Source: Candidula unifasciata (Eukaryota > Mollusca > Gastropoda > Stylommatophora > Geomitridae). From it: a stretch of DNA of 64,000 nt. The notes under the pieces are model-generated. The model was not told where the DNA came from, searched no databases, and saw only the letters and a program-made list of their open reading frames with translations. The position numbers were made by a program, and so were the translations under genes. Location of the stretch: NCBI GenBank assembly GCA_905116865.2, contig CAJHNH020000205.1, forward strand, positions 244,230-308,229, in the 5' to 3' direction. Shown here piece after piece: positions 21,373-33,549 of the stretch. The first letter of the stretch is position 1. Each line of letters begins with the position of its first letter.

Positions 21373-24189
21373 GTAGGCCTTAATTAAGCTTGTCAGATGT
21401 TGTAATGGCTTTGGTCATGATATGAGAAGAGCAGAATGGCTGAAGAACATTGTAACAGTTGTACTAATTGAGTGTATTCTTCTTCATTGTTTCTCTTTAA
21501 AATGGCTGTTGACATTTTGTGTTGTGGTTTAGAGCTAGACTGTGACATCTGTGTCTTTCAGTTCAATACTTATGGTTCAAGCAAACTCCTGATTACCAAT
21601 CTTGTATGACATGCTCATTAAAGGGGCACTGGGCCTCGTGTAAATACACAACAGCTGCACTTGGTACCCACAGGAGAAGAAAAGGGGTTTTAGATGTCTA
21701 GATTACTTTTAGTAAGAAATGGTTAGACAGGGCAGGTGACCCCTCTCGACAACCTCCTCCTGGTAAAGAGCTCCCACCAAATGTAATTCTATCTAACCAT
21801 CAAGTTAAACAGGTAAGAACTAATACGCTTGAAATTTAACAAACAATGTAGTTTAAATCCCATATATTTGATTTATTACACTAGCAATCATTTAGATGAC
21901 ATTTGTCATTTCAAATATATTTGATTAAACAGTGATGGAATTGTGGTAATGAGGTGCTTCAGCTAGAGAATGAGCACCTGAAATTAGAGTGATGTTATGA
22001 TGATGATGATAAGTTTACGAACAAAATTTTAACATAACTTGGTGGTAATGCAAGATAAAACCTCTGACAGCCGTGAGGCACTGTCAACTTTTTCACCACT
22101 TCTCAGCTGCTTCCCAGCTTGCCGATCTCCCACACAATGTAGGTTCGTGCACATGGACCCTCTGTTTCTGCTGTCAGAACTGGTTGGTCTTTACCCTGAC
22201 AGGGGCTGTAATAATTGAAACTTTCCAGCAAATTGCCTAACAAGACTCACACAGCTAGAATGACTGAGGGTCTAACTTGTTGGCCTGCTGGCAGCATAAT
22301 GAAGTCGATTTAGGATGCCTAACAGTATATGTACCCTAATACATCTGCCAGACTAACTCCTCCGTTTTTCTTTTATCTAACCTGTCCCACAGAAGTGAAT
22401 TTAAGCCACCCCTCTGAGGTACCTTGCAGATACAATGATCTATCACTATGCCTGTCAGTCAATTCTTGAGTGCCCCTACTCTGATCAAACATTTCTAAGT
22501 TGGCAAATCTAGTTTCTGCCAGTGTCACTGACTGGTGTGAAAAGCTGGTAGTCTAGCCACTTATGTAACTTTTATGACACTCTGGTGGCTTTCCCCAGGT
22601 AGAGAGACTAGCTAGATTAAGTAATGTTATGTAATATTAAACAAAACCTCATTGCTTTGTCTGGAACAGTTTGTACTTTTTGGGCTTAGTTCATAGTAAA
22701 TATAATTTTTTGTCTCTCTATTGAACAGAAGAAATTATTAAACAGTAACTTCTGAAAACACTGAGGTCGTTTCATCACAGGAAGACAGAGAATAAGATGG
22801 TATATTAAGCACACACTGAAGAGAAGTGGACACGCACCAAAATCACTGAACATGCAAAATTATGAATTGTGAAAAAGAAAAAAAAAGGATGTCCAGTGTT
22901 GATGAAAGCAGAGGAAGCAGCAGAGTTGCTGTGCTTTTCTCTTTATCACAAGGCATGACAGTCGATATAAGATGTAAGTTACGGGCTAATTCGGATTTAT
23001 TTTCATCTCCAATAAATTCAAGAGAACCACGGTAGTAGCACACCTGCCAGCTGCATGTCGTAGGCAAATGCATCAGTGTGGATTTTGAAAGCAGATCCAG
23101 TCTTCTTGAAATAGAGACCAGAAAACTGTCTGGGAAGTAAAGTTGGACAGGTACTTCACAGTATGACAATGCCAGCTGTAAACAGACTAAACACTGGTTT
23201 CCTATTTGACTACGCTAGTTTTAGTATGATCGCACTGCCAATTTTCTTGGCCGAGGTCCTCAAGGACTTATTTTGTATCTGTCATAATAGTAGTCTGGGA
23301 AATGTTGTTTAGTAGTAATCTCTTTGTTGCTTTATAGATTGTCTAGATTTTGCCTTTTGGTTGTATCAGTACTTTCTTCTTGGTACTGTGACTGTCTCTA
23401 GTATTATTGGTAACTCTGTGTGTATTGTCCTGCTCCTCCTGTTCTAACATCATATGCTGACCGAAAGATCCTGTGGGTAATTATCATCAAGAAAATAGAA
23501 AGTGACTGTTCTGTGATGTTTGCTTTTTTGCCCATCCTTGTCCTATATTACTTTTACTTTTGCGACAGGTTTACAGTAGTATGTTTTTATTTCATGAAGA
23601 GGTTGTTTTGTGAGTGGTTAAATTCACCAGTGAGGTTCATTGCTACTTTGCATGTTTCTGCAGAGATGCTTTGATATTTGTTACTAGTATGTCGGAACTC
23701 AACCGACACACCGTTCTTGATACTAAACACATAAAGCTTGGCCATATATTTAGCATCTGGGAAAATATTCTTAAATTTAAAGTTTCTGCAGGCTTTCATT
23801 GCAACATACTACATAGTAATACACTGCAGAAATGCTTTTTTTTTTTTTTTAAATTCCTGCAACACTGTATCTTTCGTAATTACCTGTAACATCTGTGTTG
23901 TTCAGCAGTATTGATAATAGTTTCCAATTTAAAGGAGAAATAACAATATGATTGTGGTTATGACTATTTGAATTTTCTTTTGCTAGGTAGCTACAGTTAA
24001 TTTTGTTTCATCCACATCACAGGCGCCATAGGTTGTTCTCATTCTTATTGTGTTCAGATTCATGTAACTAAAACAGTTCAGATGACTAAAACAGGATTGA
24101 TTATTTGCACTCAGCACCAAAAAACTAAAGTGCCTATTGTTAGCTAAATACATGCCCCAGAAATCATTTGTTTTAATTCCTGCGTCTAG
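21373..24189 (+). other. Intron between cassettes 14 and 15
   Basis: No cassette or other gene seen. The minus-strand frame at 22843-23169 and the plus-strand frames at 23420-23889 have no recognisable domain and no splice context. The sequence is mostly unique AT-rich DNA with T-rich tracts (about 23836). Confidence 0.6.
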
Positions 24190-24292
24190 TTAATAAGACG
24201 GATGCCTTTATTGAAGTATCATTTGCTCCGAGTTGTGCACCTTATGTGTTACAATGCCAAATCTAGAAGACACGAAGCCAAGAAAAGGACAG
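24190..24292 (+). CDS. Cassette exon 15
   Basis: 103 nt, 34 codons plus one base. It reads LIRRMPLLKYHLLRVVHLM, then CYNAKSRRHEAKKRT. The donor is G|gtacgc, weaker than consensus. It is the sister of cassette 14. Six residues differ, two of them adding or removing charge in the basic half. Confidence 0.93.
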
Positions 24293-25858
24293 GTACGCAT
24301 TAGTTTTTGTCTTCAGTTTATTAAGAACATAAGTATTTAACAGTGTTTGGTGTTGTAAGGAATGTTAAAGAGATCTCTACTGCGTTTTTTGGGTCTACCT
24401 ATTTATTTCAGTCTGCGTTTTGTATATACATGCGCGTGCGTGCACACATACACACACTCGATTTAATTGCCAGGTTTTACCCATGATAGTAAAAGAAAGT
24501 CTTATTTTCCTGTCCCCTATCTGATCATGGTCTCCGCCACTCCCCTATATTCAGGCCCAGTGGAAATAGGGGTCTAACTAAAACCCTAAATTTAATATCC
24601 AATCTTCTACTTCATATTTGCCTCCGCCACTGCCGTATCTTTAGTCATTGCCCTTAAGTGCACCCGAGGCATCCCCTCTAATACTGACACCAGTATTTAA
24701 CAATTTAGAAGACAGACAAATTTATTGTCTCAGACTACATATAGATATATAGTTTCAAGGAGGATAACAGTGAAATATATAGTTATATATATTTTAAATT
24801 ACCTTTTCAAGGGAAGTAATTGGGGGAAAATATTCAAAGGGATTTAACTCCAACAAAAGTTAACTTTTGCCGATGTTACAATAAATAAATAAATCCACGA
24901 TAACCTAGGTCGTCAATGTGACTGTTAAGTTAAACATTGTAGTCCAAGTAAGAACTTATAGTTTTATCCAAAAGATAAATCATCCCAAACAATCTTGTGC
25001 CGTCAATTCGGTCATGACATGCTGCACCAGTATGAAATCATATGCAGCGAGGTGCTTTATTTACCTCTAAGACAACTCAGGTTCTGTGATAAATGTCCAC
25101 CATCCCCTTTGTGGAATGCAATTTGTGGTTAATTTTAACCCCCACCCTGACTTTTGCCGGGGGCAGCAGTATAGCCTGATGGTTTAACACGATTTCTGGG
25201 ACTTCTCCACGGGTGATCCTCATCTGCATGGTGGCACTTTGTGTCACTGGGTGTTTATTGCTATGTGTGATGTCCTGGCGGAGTAAAAATTTACTTACTT
25301 ACTCAGGTTCTTTGTGTTTCCGTACCATTATGGTATTGTAGCTTAGTGGTATGATTAAAGATAGTGAATTGTCAATTAAAGTAGTGGGCCTGTCAGACAT
25401 TGATTATCATGCACATTCATACGTGCAGTTAAATTAATAAAGTATTTGCCCAGGACAAGATGACAGATTCACTTTGTCATCAGAATACATGAATTATAAT
25501 TTTACATACAGTAACCAACAGATATACATAGTTTAGGTTGTTTGTAGTTGTTTGTCTTTGGACTGGGTTTCCATATTTTCTTCCATCATTGGTAATGAAA
25601 CACTGCTGCTTTCAAACAGCATCTCCTTTCATACGTTTCGAATCATTCAACTGTGCTGTTATTTAGAAAAGGTTTCAGCACTCAGGATGATAAAACAATT
25701 CCATCAAAAGGTTGCTCTTGTCATAGGATGAATACACTTGATAAAGGAATAAAGGAGTGTGTTTTTAATATCATATAGGGTTTTGTTTATTGATTGTTTT
25801 GTGTGGGTGGGGGCCAAATGTTAATTATCATTTTTTGGCATTGGTCACATGGAAACAG
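24293..25858 (+). other. Intron between cassettes 15 and 16
   Basis: Contains a short alternating purine-pyrimidine tract near 24431-24458, unrecognised repeat-like sequence at 24480-25100, and a tRNA-SINE-like head near 25160 (gggggcagcagtatagcctg) running to about 25300 with an ACTTACTTACT tail. No cassette found. Confidence 0.55.
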
Positions 25859-25961
25859 CTTTTTAGGCGTATGCCACTACTGAAGTATAATAGTTCGTAC
25901 TTCAGTCAAGTGTTCTTATCAAGGGCCGCATGGAGAAACAGCTACAACCGCAGGCACAAAG
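25859..25961 (+). CDS. Cassette exon 16
   Basis: 103 nt, 34 codons plus one base. The acceptor is acatggaaacag and the donor G|gtgagg. It reads LFRRMPLLKYNSSYFSQVF, then LSRAAWRNSYNRRHK. It shares Y-x-S-Q-(V/I)-F and R-N-x-Y-N-R with cassette 18, so these two form a subfamily with cassette 17 between them. Confidence 0.93.
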
Positions 25962-26300
25962 GTGAGGCAGGTAGGTTTCACACCAGAAATGAATTTTAAG
26001 TATCTTTTAATAAGATATTCAGTTAGCAGATGGACCAACTATACAGCAAGCATACATTATCTGTGTGTTTGCTTGTCTGTTGCACCTTGCCACAATTTGA
26101 TGTTGTTTATATGTCTAAGGTAGGATATTTTGTCATGTAGTGCGCTTCAAAAAGGTAGGCAATATTGTAAGTGTATTTAAATGTTGTTAAAAGGGGAAGT
26201 AATCTGTCTAAAAATACCCATCTCTGGAAACCAGAAGCCTGTGGTTCCCCGTCTGCTTAGACCCTGGGACTTATTTTAATTTCAAAGGTCGTCCATGGAC

Positions 26301-26500
26301 CTTATACTTGGTTGAAAGTCAAATTTAAGACCGGATAACTTTTCAGTGCCAGATTGCATTATGAGCCTGGTTTGTGAGTGTACGTGTGGGCGCATGCACT
26401 CTATACTTGTTTGAAAGTCACATTTAAGACCTGATAATTTTTCAGTGTCAGATTGCATTATGAGCCTGGTTTGTGAGTGTACGTGTGGGCGCATGCACTC
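26301..26500 (+). repeat. Two-copy ~100-bp direct repeat
   Basis: Both copies contain cattatgagcctggtttgtg and end gggcgcatgcactc. They lead into a short TG-rich tract (26503-26530). A minus-strand frame across them (26282-26554) is a repeat artefact. Confidence 0.85.
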
Positions 26501-27161
26501 ACTGTGTGTGTTTGTGTGTGCACATGTGCGCGCATGATGTACCTGTTGTGTCATTATATGTTATGTCACATAGGGCTCAAAATCATTCCTCCATTCGCTT
26601 CAGTCTGTGCTGTCCCTTTGTTATCATAGAAGGAATCCAGTTCACTACCTTTGGCCTCCCTTATCAACATTCATTTTGAGGTTGCTTTTTGATATGACAT
26701 CATAGACTTCTTCAATTTGTTCCTCTGACCGTTAAATAGAAAAAGTTGTCATAACCCATGTATTTATTATCAAGCAACTGGCCTTATGCTTTTAGTATGT
26801 GCCATCAAGTTAGACGTTTCTGTTGTCCAGGCTACTATTTAAACTACATAAGACCAAAATATATATTTGCTTAGTTTTTCAATTCAATCAAAATAAAGGT
26901 TGACTGTGTAGACAGAAGTTTAAAAAAAAAGAAGTGAGGGCTAAAAAGACATAAGGATGAAAAACTCATTTGTAATGTTATTATGCAGAATTAGTTTTTG
27001 TTTTTTTTAAATTGTCCCCATAGTGGATACTGTCTCTAGTATGTATCAGTGGGCTGTAGTTTTGCTGACGTTTGTTTCACCAGTGTCGATGTGACAATGC
27101 CATGCAGTAGCATCATGGTATCGGTGTCATGCTTATCACTGGCGATTCGCCATTTTCTCAG

Positions 27162-27294
27162 CTCTTCAGACGCCTGTCTGTGCTGACGTATGACTGTCTG
27201 CGTACTGCCGAATATTTTAATAAAACTGTACAGGACAGGAAAGCCAACACAGTTCGCAGAAACGCTGCTGTGAGCAGTGTCCTTGGTGTTCAAG
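27162..27294 (+). CDS. Cassette exon 17 (longest; Ser replaces the motif proline)
   Basis: 133 nt, 44 codons plus one base. The acceptor is cgccattttctcag and the donor G|gtgggt. It reads LFRRLSVLTYDCLRTAEYF, then NKTVQDRKANTVRRNAAV and SSVLGVQ. Ser takes the place of the otherwise near-invariant Pro, and the tail extends past the basic stretch with neutral residues. It is in phase with all others, so it is probably used. No ATG-started ORF covers it. Confidence 0.85.
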
Positions 27295-27331
27295 GTGGGT
27301 AGCTGAAATGTTTCACATGTTTCCCTCACAG
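27295..27331 (+). promoter_or_regulatory. 37-nt spacer between cassettes 17 and 18, too short to be spliced
   Basis: The donor of cassette 17 and the acceptor of cassette 18 are 37 bases apart. This is below the minimum intron size usual in animals, so the two cassettes cannot readily be joined to each other. Steric exclusion of this sort is a known mechanism enforcing mutual exclusivity in other genes; its action here is inferred. Confidence 0.7.
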
Positions 27332-27446
27332 CTGTTGCGACGTATTCCCATAATGCGCTTTGACACCAAGTACTGCAGCCAGATATTTAGTGCTCGGGTG
27401 GCATTTCGCAACCATTACAACAGACAAAGGATGTGCAGAGGATCAG
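27332..27446 (+). CDS. Cassette exon 18
   Basis: 115 nt, 38 codons plus one base. The acceptor is tgtttccctcacag and the donor G|gtaaag. It reads LLRRIPIMRFDTKYCSQIF, then SARVAFRNHYNRQR and MCRGS. Closest relative is cassette 16. Confidence 0.93.
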
Positions 27447-29337
27447 GTAAAGTGTTCCGTCTATTTCAGTTTATTCTCATCGGATCCGCTGCAGTTGTAG
27501 CTTTTGAGCAGTGGTTGCTCAGGGTACTGAGATAATAAACAGACACACTCCTTAACTGCTTGCGCACATCTTTCCTAAATGTGTTTGTGTGTTGTCATAG
27601 CCTTTGCTTCCTCATTTGCCCTGAAAAGTATGTGAATTGGGTGTCATTTACAGTTTTCTGTTCCTATCAGTCCACAGAATAAACATTGTCAGAACCAGGT
27701 TTAGTCTTTCTTTAATAAGACATCTGTTTTGCTCCAGTTTTTTTCTTCAAATATTGCTAGGGTACCAGTCCATTCAGCCAATTATTTTCATTGTCAGGTA
27801 ATTTTGGTGTCTGAATTCTATACCCATGAAACCTGCTGCTTTTCTGTTTTCTTCCAGAAGACTGAATATGTGACCTATCACCACTTTGGTTGCAAATCCA
27901 AGTCTTTCGGTTGCCACAATTTTTTTTTTTTTTTTTTTTTTAACATTTGCACTTAAAAAAAAAAGGGAGGTGGATATTGTTTGAAGGCTTTCAAAACAGT
28001 TTCAATCATATATAACTGTACTCCATAGTTGTGAAAATCACGGAGCTTTTATGTTCTCACCTTGTGGTTTAAACCTCAGAGAAGGCTGTGGAAGTTCATA
28101 AACATGCTGTCAGTGTACATTTATTCAGTGCACTGACTGAATGGCACTATTCCATCAGTGTGATAGATTCCTTTCAGCATTTACATTTTCTTGTCATATG
28201 TCTTACTGTAAGTTTAGTCTTGTCCTTTATGGTTCTCTTTCTCCCCCCCCCCCCCCCCCCACCAAATCGTGTTCACTTTCCGGGTTTTTTTGTGTGCCCA
28301 TCTTCGTTTAGCAAATATACTGTATGTTGAGGCATGTGGATATCTCATAACACAAGATTCCACTATCTTGGAAGCCATGTTGGGGTGTTAAACTATGCTG
28401 GAACTGTTCACCTGGCTGGAAAATGACCTGATCAGTGGGTGGGTATGGGTTTTGAACCTTGCACCATAAGTTAATTAGAAACTAAGTTGCACACTTTTTC
28501 TAGCACACAGTCATGCACTTCATTTGTAGTGGAAACAGTGAAAAATGGCCAACTTGAAATTTACTTGACCTAACCTAATAGATAGGTTACATTGCTAACA
28601 TGTTGTCTGTGGAGTGTAAAAACTGACTTTTCCTTGTCATGAGAACTCTTTAATGGATACTGTTGTGTATATAGTAATTTTTATATTGTGCTGTTCATTA
28701 AAAAAAAAAAAAACTTGAGGGCTCACAGCTGCATTCTCCATTCCATTCTTCTTTGAAGATATAGATCTTGAGTGTTTAGGATTTTAATTACTCAGTCTAT
28801 AAGTATTTGAATCTCCTGCTGGAAATCTCGGTCAGGATGTAGTGCCCAGTGACACCAGTTCTGTCTTGGTTGTGTACTCTTCCTGAGTATTGTTCTTGTT
28901 TGGTCTCATCAGGTTTGACTTGCTGTTTTGTTGTTGTTGCAATCTGGTCATAATTACAGAGTCATAACTTGATTCTTGTAGATAGCATATTGCTCTTAGA
29001 GCATTCTTTATGTCAGCCTGGTCCATTGCTTATCCGTCCATCGCATTAGCCCTGTCCACACGTCTATTAATACTAGCCTGTTGGTAAAATACACACTTTA
29101 AAAAATATATTCAAGGATGGTTTTGCACAGATGAACAAACTCCTCAAAAATAATTAATAAATGAGAAATGATGAATGAGTGTTCAGTTTCATACCCCAAC
29201 AAATATATTACCTGGTAAAAGTGCAGTTTTCTTTAGGCTAGCGTTGTGACAGCTGTTCTAAATCAGGAGGGCTCCGATGACTGAAAATTTAAGGCATCTG
29301 GTAGTTTGTATGTACCATTCTGTTTTTATATGTGTAG
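27447..29337 (+). other. Intron between cassettes 18 and 19
   Basis: No cassette found. It holds a T18-20 tract near 27920, a C-rich tract near 28243-28261 and an A-rich tract near 28700. A minus-strand frame at 28832-29026 is unsupported. Confidence 0.6.
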
Positions 29338-29443
29338 TTACTGAGTCGTCTACCTGTTCTGAGGTATGATCTTGTACGTACAACCGCAACCATGGGTAAC
29401 AGGGCTTATGAGAGACGTTACAAGGCCCGTATAAGATTCAAAG
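29338..29443 (+). CDS. Cassette exon 19
   Basis: 106 nt, 35 codons plus one base. The acceptor is ttatatgtgtag and the donor G|gtaagt. It reads LLSRLPVLRYDLVRTTATM, then GNRAYERRYKARIRFK. With cassettes 20 and 21 it shares the same length and the ending R-R/K-Y-K-x-R-(V/I)-R-F, a clear local subfamily. Confidence 0.94.
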
Positions 29444-30652
29444 GTAAGTTGTAAACAAATGAGATATGTCATGAGTTCATTCATGCATGCACATTTTCAG
29501 GAACACTGCAAAATTGATACATTTGCACTAGCCAACGATGAGTTTGCTGTGAGGATCTTTGTGTATGTAGTGCAGATTGTTTGTTGTTTAAGACCTGGTA
29601 GAAACACTTTCTCTTTAGTCTGCTGTTTCTACTGTTATATTTTAGCTCAGTCATATTTGAATTTGAAGATAATTATTACATCTGTGTTAGTCATTGGAAT
29701 TATAGACAGTATTTTAACGCCACCTTAAATATCTCGATCCTGAATTACTGAAGTCTTTTATTTCTTCGAACCATCGTGGCTATTGTTTAAATATTTCTGT
29801 TAAAATGGGTGGTAAAAGCAATGCAAAACACTAACAACAGCAAATCAGGTGACTGGTTGAAAAAAAAAAAAAACTGCATCAGCCAAATTGTAAACAAGGA
29901 AGTTGCATTTTGAATTATTTACACATCAGCCAACCATAGATTATTGAGATTTGTGGAAGAGATCGCGATAAACCGGTTTAGTGCAGAATTGTGCAGACAA
30001 AAGGACATGCTCTTCTCCGTGCGTTTACTTTGGTGAAACAGAACGTTTTTTAATGTAGTCGATTTTGTTTTTGATTATGAAGGATTCATTTACTTGTTTC
30101 ATTTCAATCAATTCTTACTGTGGTATGCACCTAACGAGATACAGCGAAATATCTTCTTTTGTCGTCTCACTTGTACCAGTTTGTAGCCCAGTGTCATGGT
30201 TTTCTGTATTTATAGTGATAACAATTCTATGTTTCTTGAGTAGTAGCAATCAAATACACCAGTGCTGGCTTCATTGGCCCATCACTTTTCAGGGCCAGAA
30301 AAAACTCTGACCTGGTTGGTGTCTTGTCTCCTTCCAGGCGAGCCAGTGCCCAGTTAGCCTGAAACCTCGCGGCTTAAGTTTTCCTGAGGGCACCATGAAG
30401 CTAAATATTCCAGGCAATTAGTTGTGCAATCTATTGTTTGTGTCTTCTTTGTTCAAATTCACAGTGGGAAAACATTGCTTTGATTGATTAGAATGTTAAA
30501 TTAATGTTTCCCTAAGAAATATTGATGGTTTCCCAAACAAAAAATATTGTAGAAGTCACAGTTTGTAAATCAGAAGGGTTCTGTGTGTGGTTGATCATGT
30601 CATTATTATTTGTTGGTGTCAATTATATGTCATTCCGTTTTGTAAAATACAG

Positions 30653-30758
30653 CTAGTGAGACGCCTTCCTCTGTTGAATTATAATATTAAACGCACTGAA
30701 TTAATAATGAGCCACAGGGCCAGAGACAAACGCTATAAAGAACGTGTCAGATTTAAAG
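30653..30758 (+). CDS. Cassette exon 20
   Basis: 106 nt, 35 codons plus one base. It reads LVRRLPLLNYNIKRTELIM, then SHRARDKRYKERVRFK. The donor is G|gtaagt and the acceptor tgtaaaatacag. By my count it is identical to cassette 21 at 24 of 35 positions. Confidence 0.94.
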
Positions 30759-32132
30759 GTAAGTCTTAGATATAATGTTTATTTGGTTTTTGCAGATGTG
30801 GTTGACTTAAAATAAATTTATCATTTGTCTAGTTACGTTCTCTGTCCAGCTGTTTGTGTGTTTGTCATATGGTTATAATTGGATGTTCTGTAAAAGGAGG
30901 TGAATTGTGAATAATTATTCCACTCTCTTTAAAATAGAACACAATAAATAAGATTACCAACATTTATTCTATAATTTCCCAACCGACTGATAACCAAGGT
31001 TTTTTTTTGTAAATTTCTCTTTCTGTAAGTTATCGTAATGCATACATTTACCAGTTTATACGATTTTTTTCTTGACAGTAAGGACCTGTTTAACTTCAAT
31101 AATTGAAAAGCTGGTTTATTCTCATTAATGCTGTTTATGTCACTCGATACACTTTTATGATTACAAGCTGATGTTGTTGTTGCATCTACATGTCTCACTA
31201 GTTTAAATTTATACTTTTGCACATTTATTCAGTTCTGTGGCTTAGGACATCTAGTTTTGATAAGCAGTTGTGGGGTATTCTTTTCCTAGGCTTTGTTTGA
31301 TTGTACTCAGTCTCTACCTATGAAGACAGCAGGCTTGTGTCTCTCTTTGTCTGGTTCCTATCACTGGAGCTGACGGACATGGAAGACCCTATTTGTTGCT
31401 AAGCTATCGTCTGCACCTCTTGGTTACAAGGCCATGTAACATTTCATGATAGAGACATAGAGGAGGATTGTGGTGGTTTTGTTGGAAATTTTTTTCTGAG
31501 ATCTCTGTGTAGACTAGTTTTCTTTTTAAACCTGGCGGACGATGGTACATTGTTCTGCGGCCCACTTGACGGCTAAACAGACATGAAAACATTTGGTTAC
31601 AGCAGTTAATTTGTTACATCTGATGTCACAAAGTTAGTTTTTAGCTAATGCGAGATCTGATGCTGCTGAGAGGTTTAAAAACAAAATCCGATATATATAT
31701 AGGCTGGATTGTTGTTTCCTTGTATAGATTTTTTTGTCGGCATGCCTTAGAAAGACTTTTCATACAAATAATAGGTAGTCCTTAAGGTGTTAATCCTACA
31801 GACTGGAAGAGGGAAAAAACCACATGGACAATACATCATTACACAATTGGACAATACATCTTGGCGGCCCACCCAGACTTTTCCATGGCCCACCACTATG
31901 TCCCGGCCCAACTAGTTGAATAACACTAGCTTAGACCACATAATCACTAAGACCTTACCGTAGTTAATCACAAAACAGTGTAAAGTTAGTTCCAGCAGTT
32001 TTTTAAGGTAGGGGGGGGGGGGTGTCTAAACATGAAAATTTATAGACAGCATTTGTGAACCTTGAGGGCTCTGTAGTCAAGTTATGTGTCAGATAGGTTT
32101 GAAGTGTAGGTGCTATGTTTTGATACAAACAG

Positions 32133-32238
32133 ATAGTCAATCGCCTCCCTCTGTTGAGTTATGATATTGAACGAACTGCATTAATCATGAGTCACCGGGC
32201 TAAAGAGAGGCGTTATAAAGCCCGTGTAAGATTTCAAG
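32133..32238 (+). CDS. Cassette exon 21
   Basis: 106 nt, 35 codons plus one base. The acceptor gatacaaacag lacks a good pyrimidine tract; the donor is G|gtaagt. It reads IVNRLPLLSYDIERTALIM, then SHRAKERRYKARVRFQ. Ile replaces Leu at the first residue. Confidence 0.94.
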
Positions 32239-32331
32239 GTAAGTTTTGTACATGCTTATGTGTTCTTCTCCTTTTCTTGTTTCATGCTCCCTGTTAGTGT
32301 TTTCAGATGAGAAGGCCACAAATCTCTGTGA

Positions 32332-32517
32332 CAGGGCTATTCAACGAAGTTTACTCAGGGGCCACAATTTTGAAAAGGTATTGTCACAGGCCAGAGGACT
32401 GAGCCCAGGCATCGAAAGATCATTAATATAGTACAACTGGCATTGATCCGCGGGCCACTTGTTAGTCCTCCCAGGGCCACTTGCTAGGCCTCCCAGGGCC
32501 GCCAGTTGAATAGCCCT
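32332..32517 (+). mobile_element. hAT-type MITE with 8-bp target duplication
   Basis: A 186-bp element with terminal inverted repeats CAGGGCTATTCAAC and GTTGAATAGCCCTG. It is flanked by identical 8-bp repeats CTCTGTGA at 32324-32331 and 32518-32525. The interior is GC-rich (gatccgcgggccacttg) and non-coding. A related end (gttgaataacactagc) occurs at about 31914-31930. It sits in the intron between cassettes 21 and 22. Confidence 0.9.
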
Positions 32518-32943
32518 GCTCTGTGAAGTCTGTGGTGTAATGCATGACTTCCACAGTTCCATACAGCTTGGTTACTTCTAGGCTTCTTGTAACTTTGATA
32601 TATTTTCCTGTTAGTGTTTCTTTTCAGCAGTTTTCAGAACTTTACTGAGTTTTCTTCATTGAAACGGATAAGTTTGAACTAATATGTGGCTGTATCTTGT
32701 ATTGTTTATGACTTTTTTGAACTCATTAACTGGGGCCTTCTGATGGTTGGAACATTTTAATTTCATTATGGTGAAAATGTGAAGTGTCTGTTGAAAACAG
32801 TATTTTCAAATACCGCAGCATTGATGGCCAGGGTTCAGTGTATGTATTTCTGTTGGTTTGTATTCACACCAGCACCAAAAATCTAAATGGTCTGTATGCT
32901 TTAAAAAATATGTCTTATTGATTGTTGGGGTGCAATTTGGCAG

Positions 32944-33055
32944 TTGTTTTCCCGTGTACCTGTCCTTCGATATGATGTTGCCAGTGTGGCAGAGATATTT
33001 AGAGCTCGCAGTTCCAGACGTGTTTCCTGGCTGAGGACGAATGCACAGAGAACAG
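32944..33055 (+). CDS. Cassette exon 22
   Basis: 112 nt, 37 codons plus one base. The acceptor is gggtgcaatttggcag and the donor G|gtaata, below consensus. It reads LFSRVPVLRYDVASVAEIF, then RARSSRRVSWLRTNAQRT. Val replaces Met/Leu before the proline. Confidence 0.92.
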
Positions 33056-33265
33056 GTAATAATACACAGATGGGTTCTTGTCTGCTGATTGTGAATGGCA
33101 TAACTAATCACCAAAGTAGTGGGAACAGTTCAGCTTCTTGCTCCTAGTTTTTGTCTTCTATGTTGCTGCTGTGTCAGTCAGTTTCACTCACAGGCCGAAT
33201 CACTGTGGCTCCCACAACGAATGCATTGAATAGCTTTAGTCATATTACTTCTGTTATAACACCAG

Positions 33266-33374
33266 TTATTGAGGAGGATTCCTCTTCTGGCAAGTGATGT
33301 GGTCAAGGCTGAAATGATTTTCTATACAAATTCATTGTCCAGATTGGCAATGCGAAGGAAGAAGACAAAGAAGA
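33266..33374 (+). CDS. Cassette exon 23 (last in the array)
   Basis: 109 nt, 36 codons plus one base. The acceptor is gttataacaccag and the donor A|gtaagt (Ser junction). It reads LLRRIPLLASDVVKAEMIF, then YTNSLSRLAMRRKKTKK. The YTN/N-x-LSRL core matches cassettes 3 and 4. Only 210 bases separate it from cassette 22. The next coding exon is almost 5 kb downstream. Confidence 0.93.
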
Positions 33375-33549
33375 GTAAGTAAGAGGAACACATACATTGC
33401 TGATTATTCAAATAATACATGTGGATGGTCCATTGTTAATGGAGTAGATGTGACTCATAGCCCCACACCCATAGTCCGAAAGTATGATTTTTTTTTTAAA
33501 TAACAGTGCTATATTACACTTGTAGTCATTGTTTCAGTATCCCAGTGAG

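Larger units (their letters stand above)
358..33374 (+). other. Tandem array of 23 homologous, apparently mutually exclusive cassette exons
   Basis: Twenty-three short exons with the same architecture lie on the plus strand over 33 kb. Each has an AG acceptor, then usually L-x-x-R-(M/L/I/V)-P-x-L, a variable amphipathic middle and a basic tail before the donor. All are 3n+1 long, entering in phase 0 and leaving in phase 1, which matches a downstream constant exon that begins with two bases of a split codon. Neighbouring cassettes are most alike (14/15, 16/18, 19/20/21), as expected from serial local duplication. The array may continue upstream of base 1. The domain was not recognised. The pattern Y/F-x-N-x(3-4)-R-x(3)-R-R faintly recalls the final helix of BEN domains, which is speculation. 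Confidence 0.93.

Noticed and set aside
26282..26554. Minus-strand 90-codon ORF with internal repeat
   Set aside because: Produced by the two-copy 100-bp DNA repeat and a TG tract; no further support.
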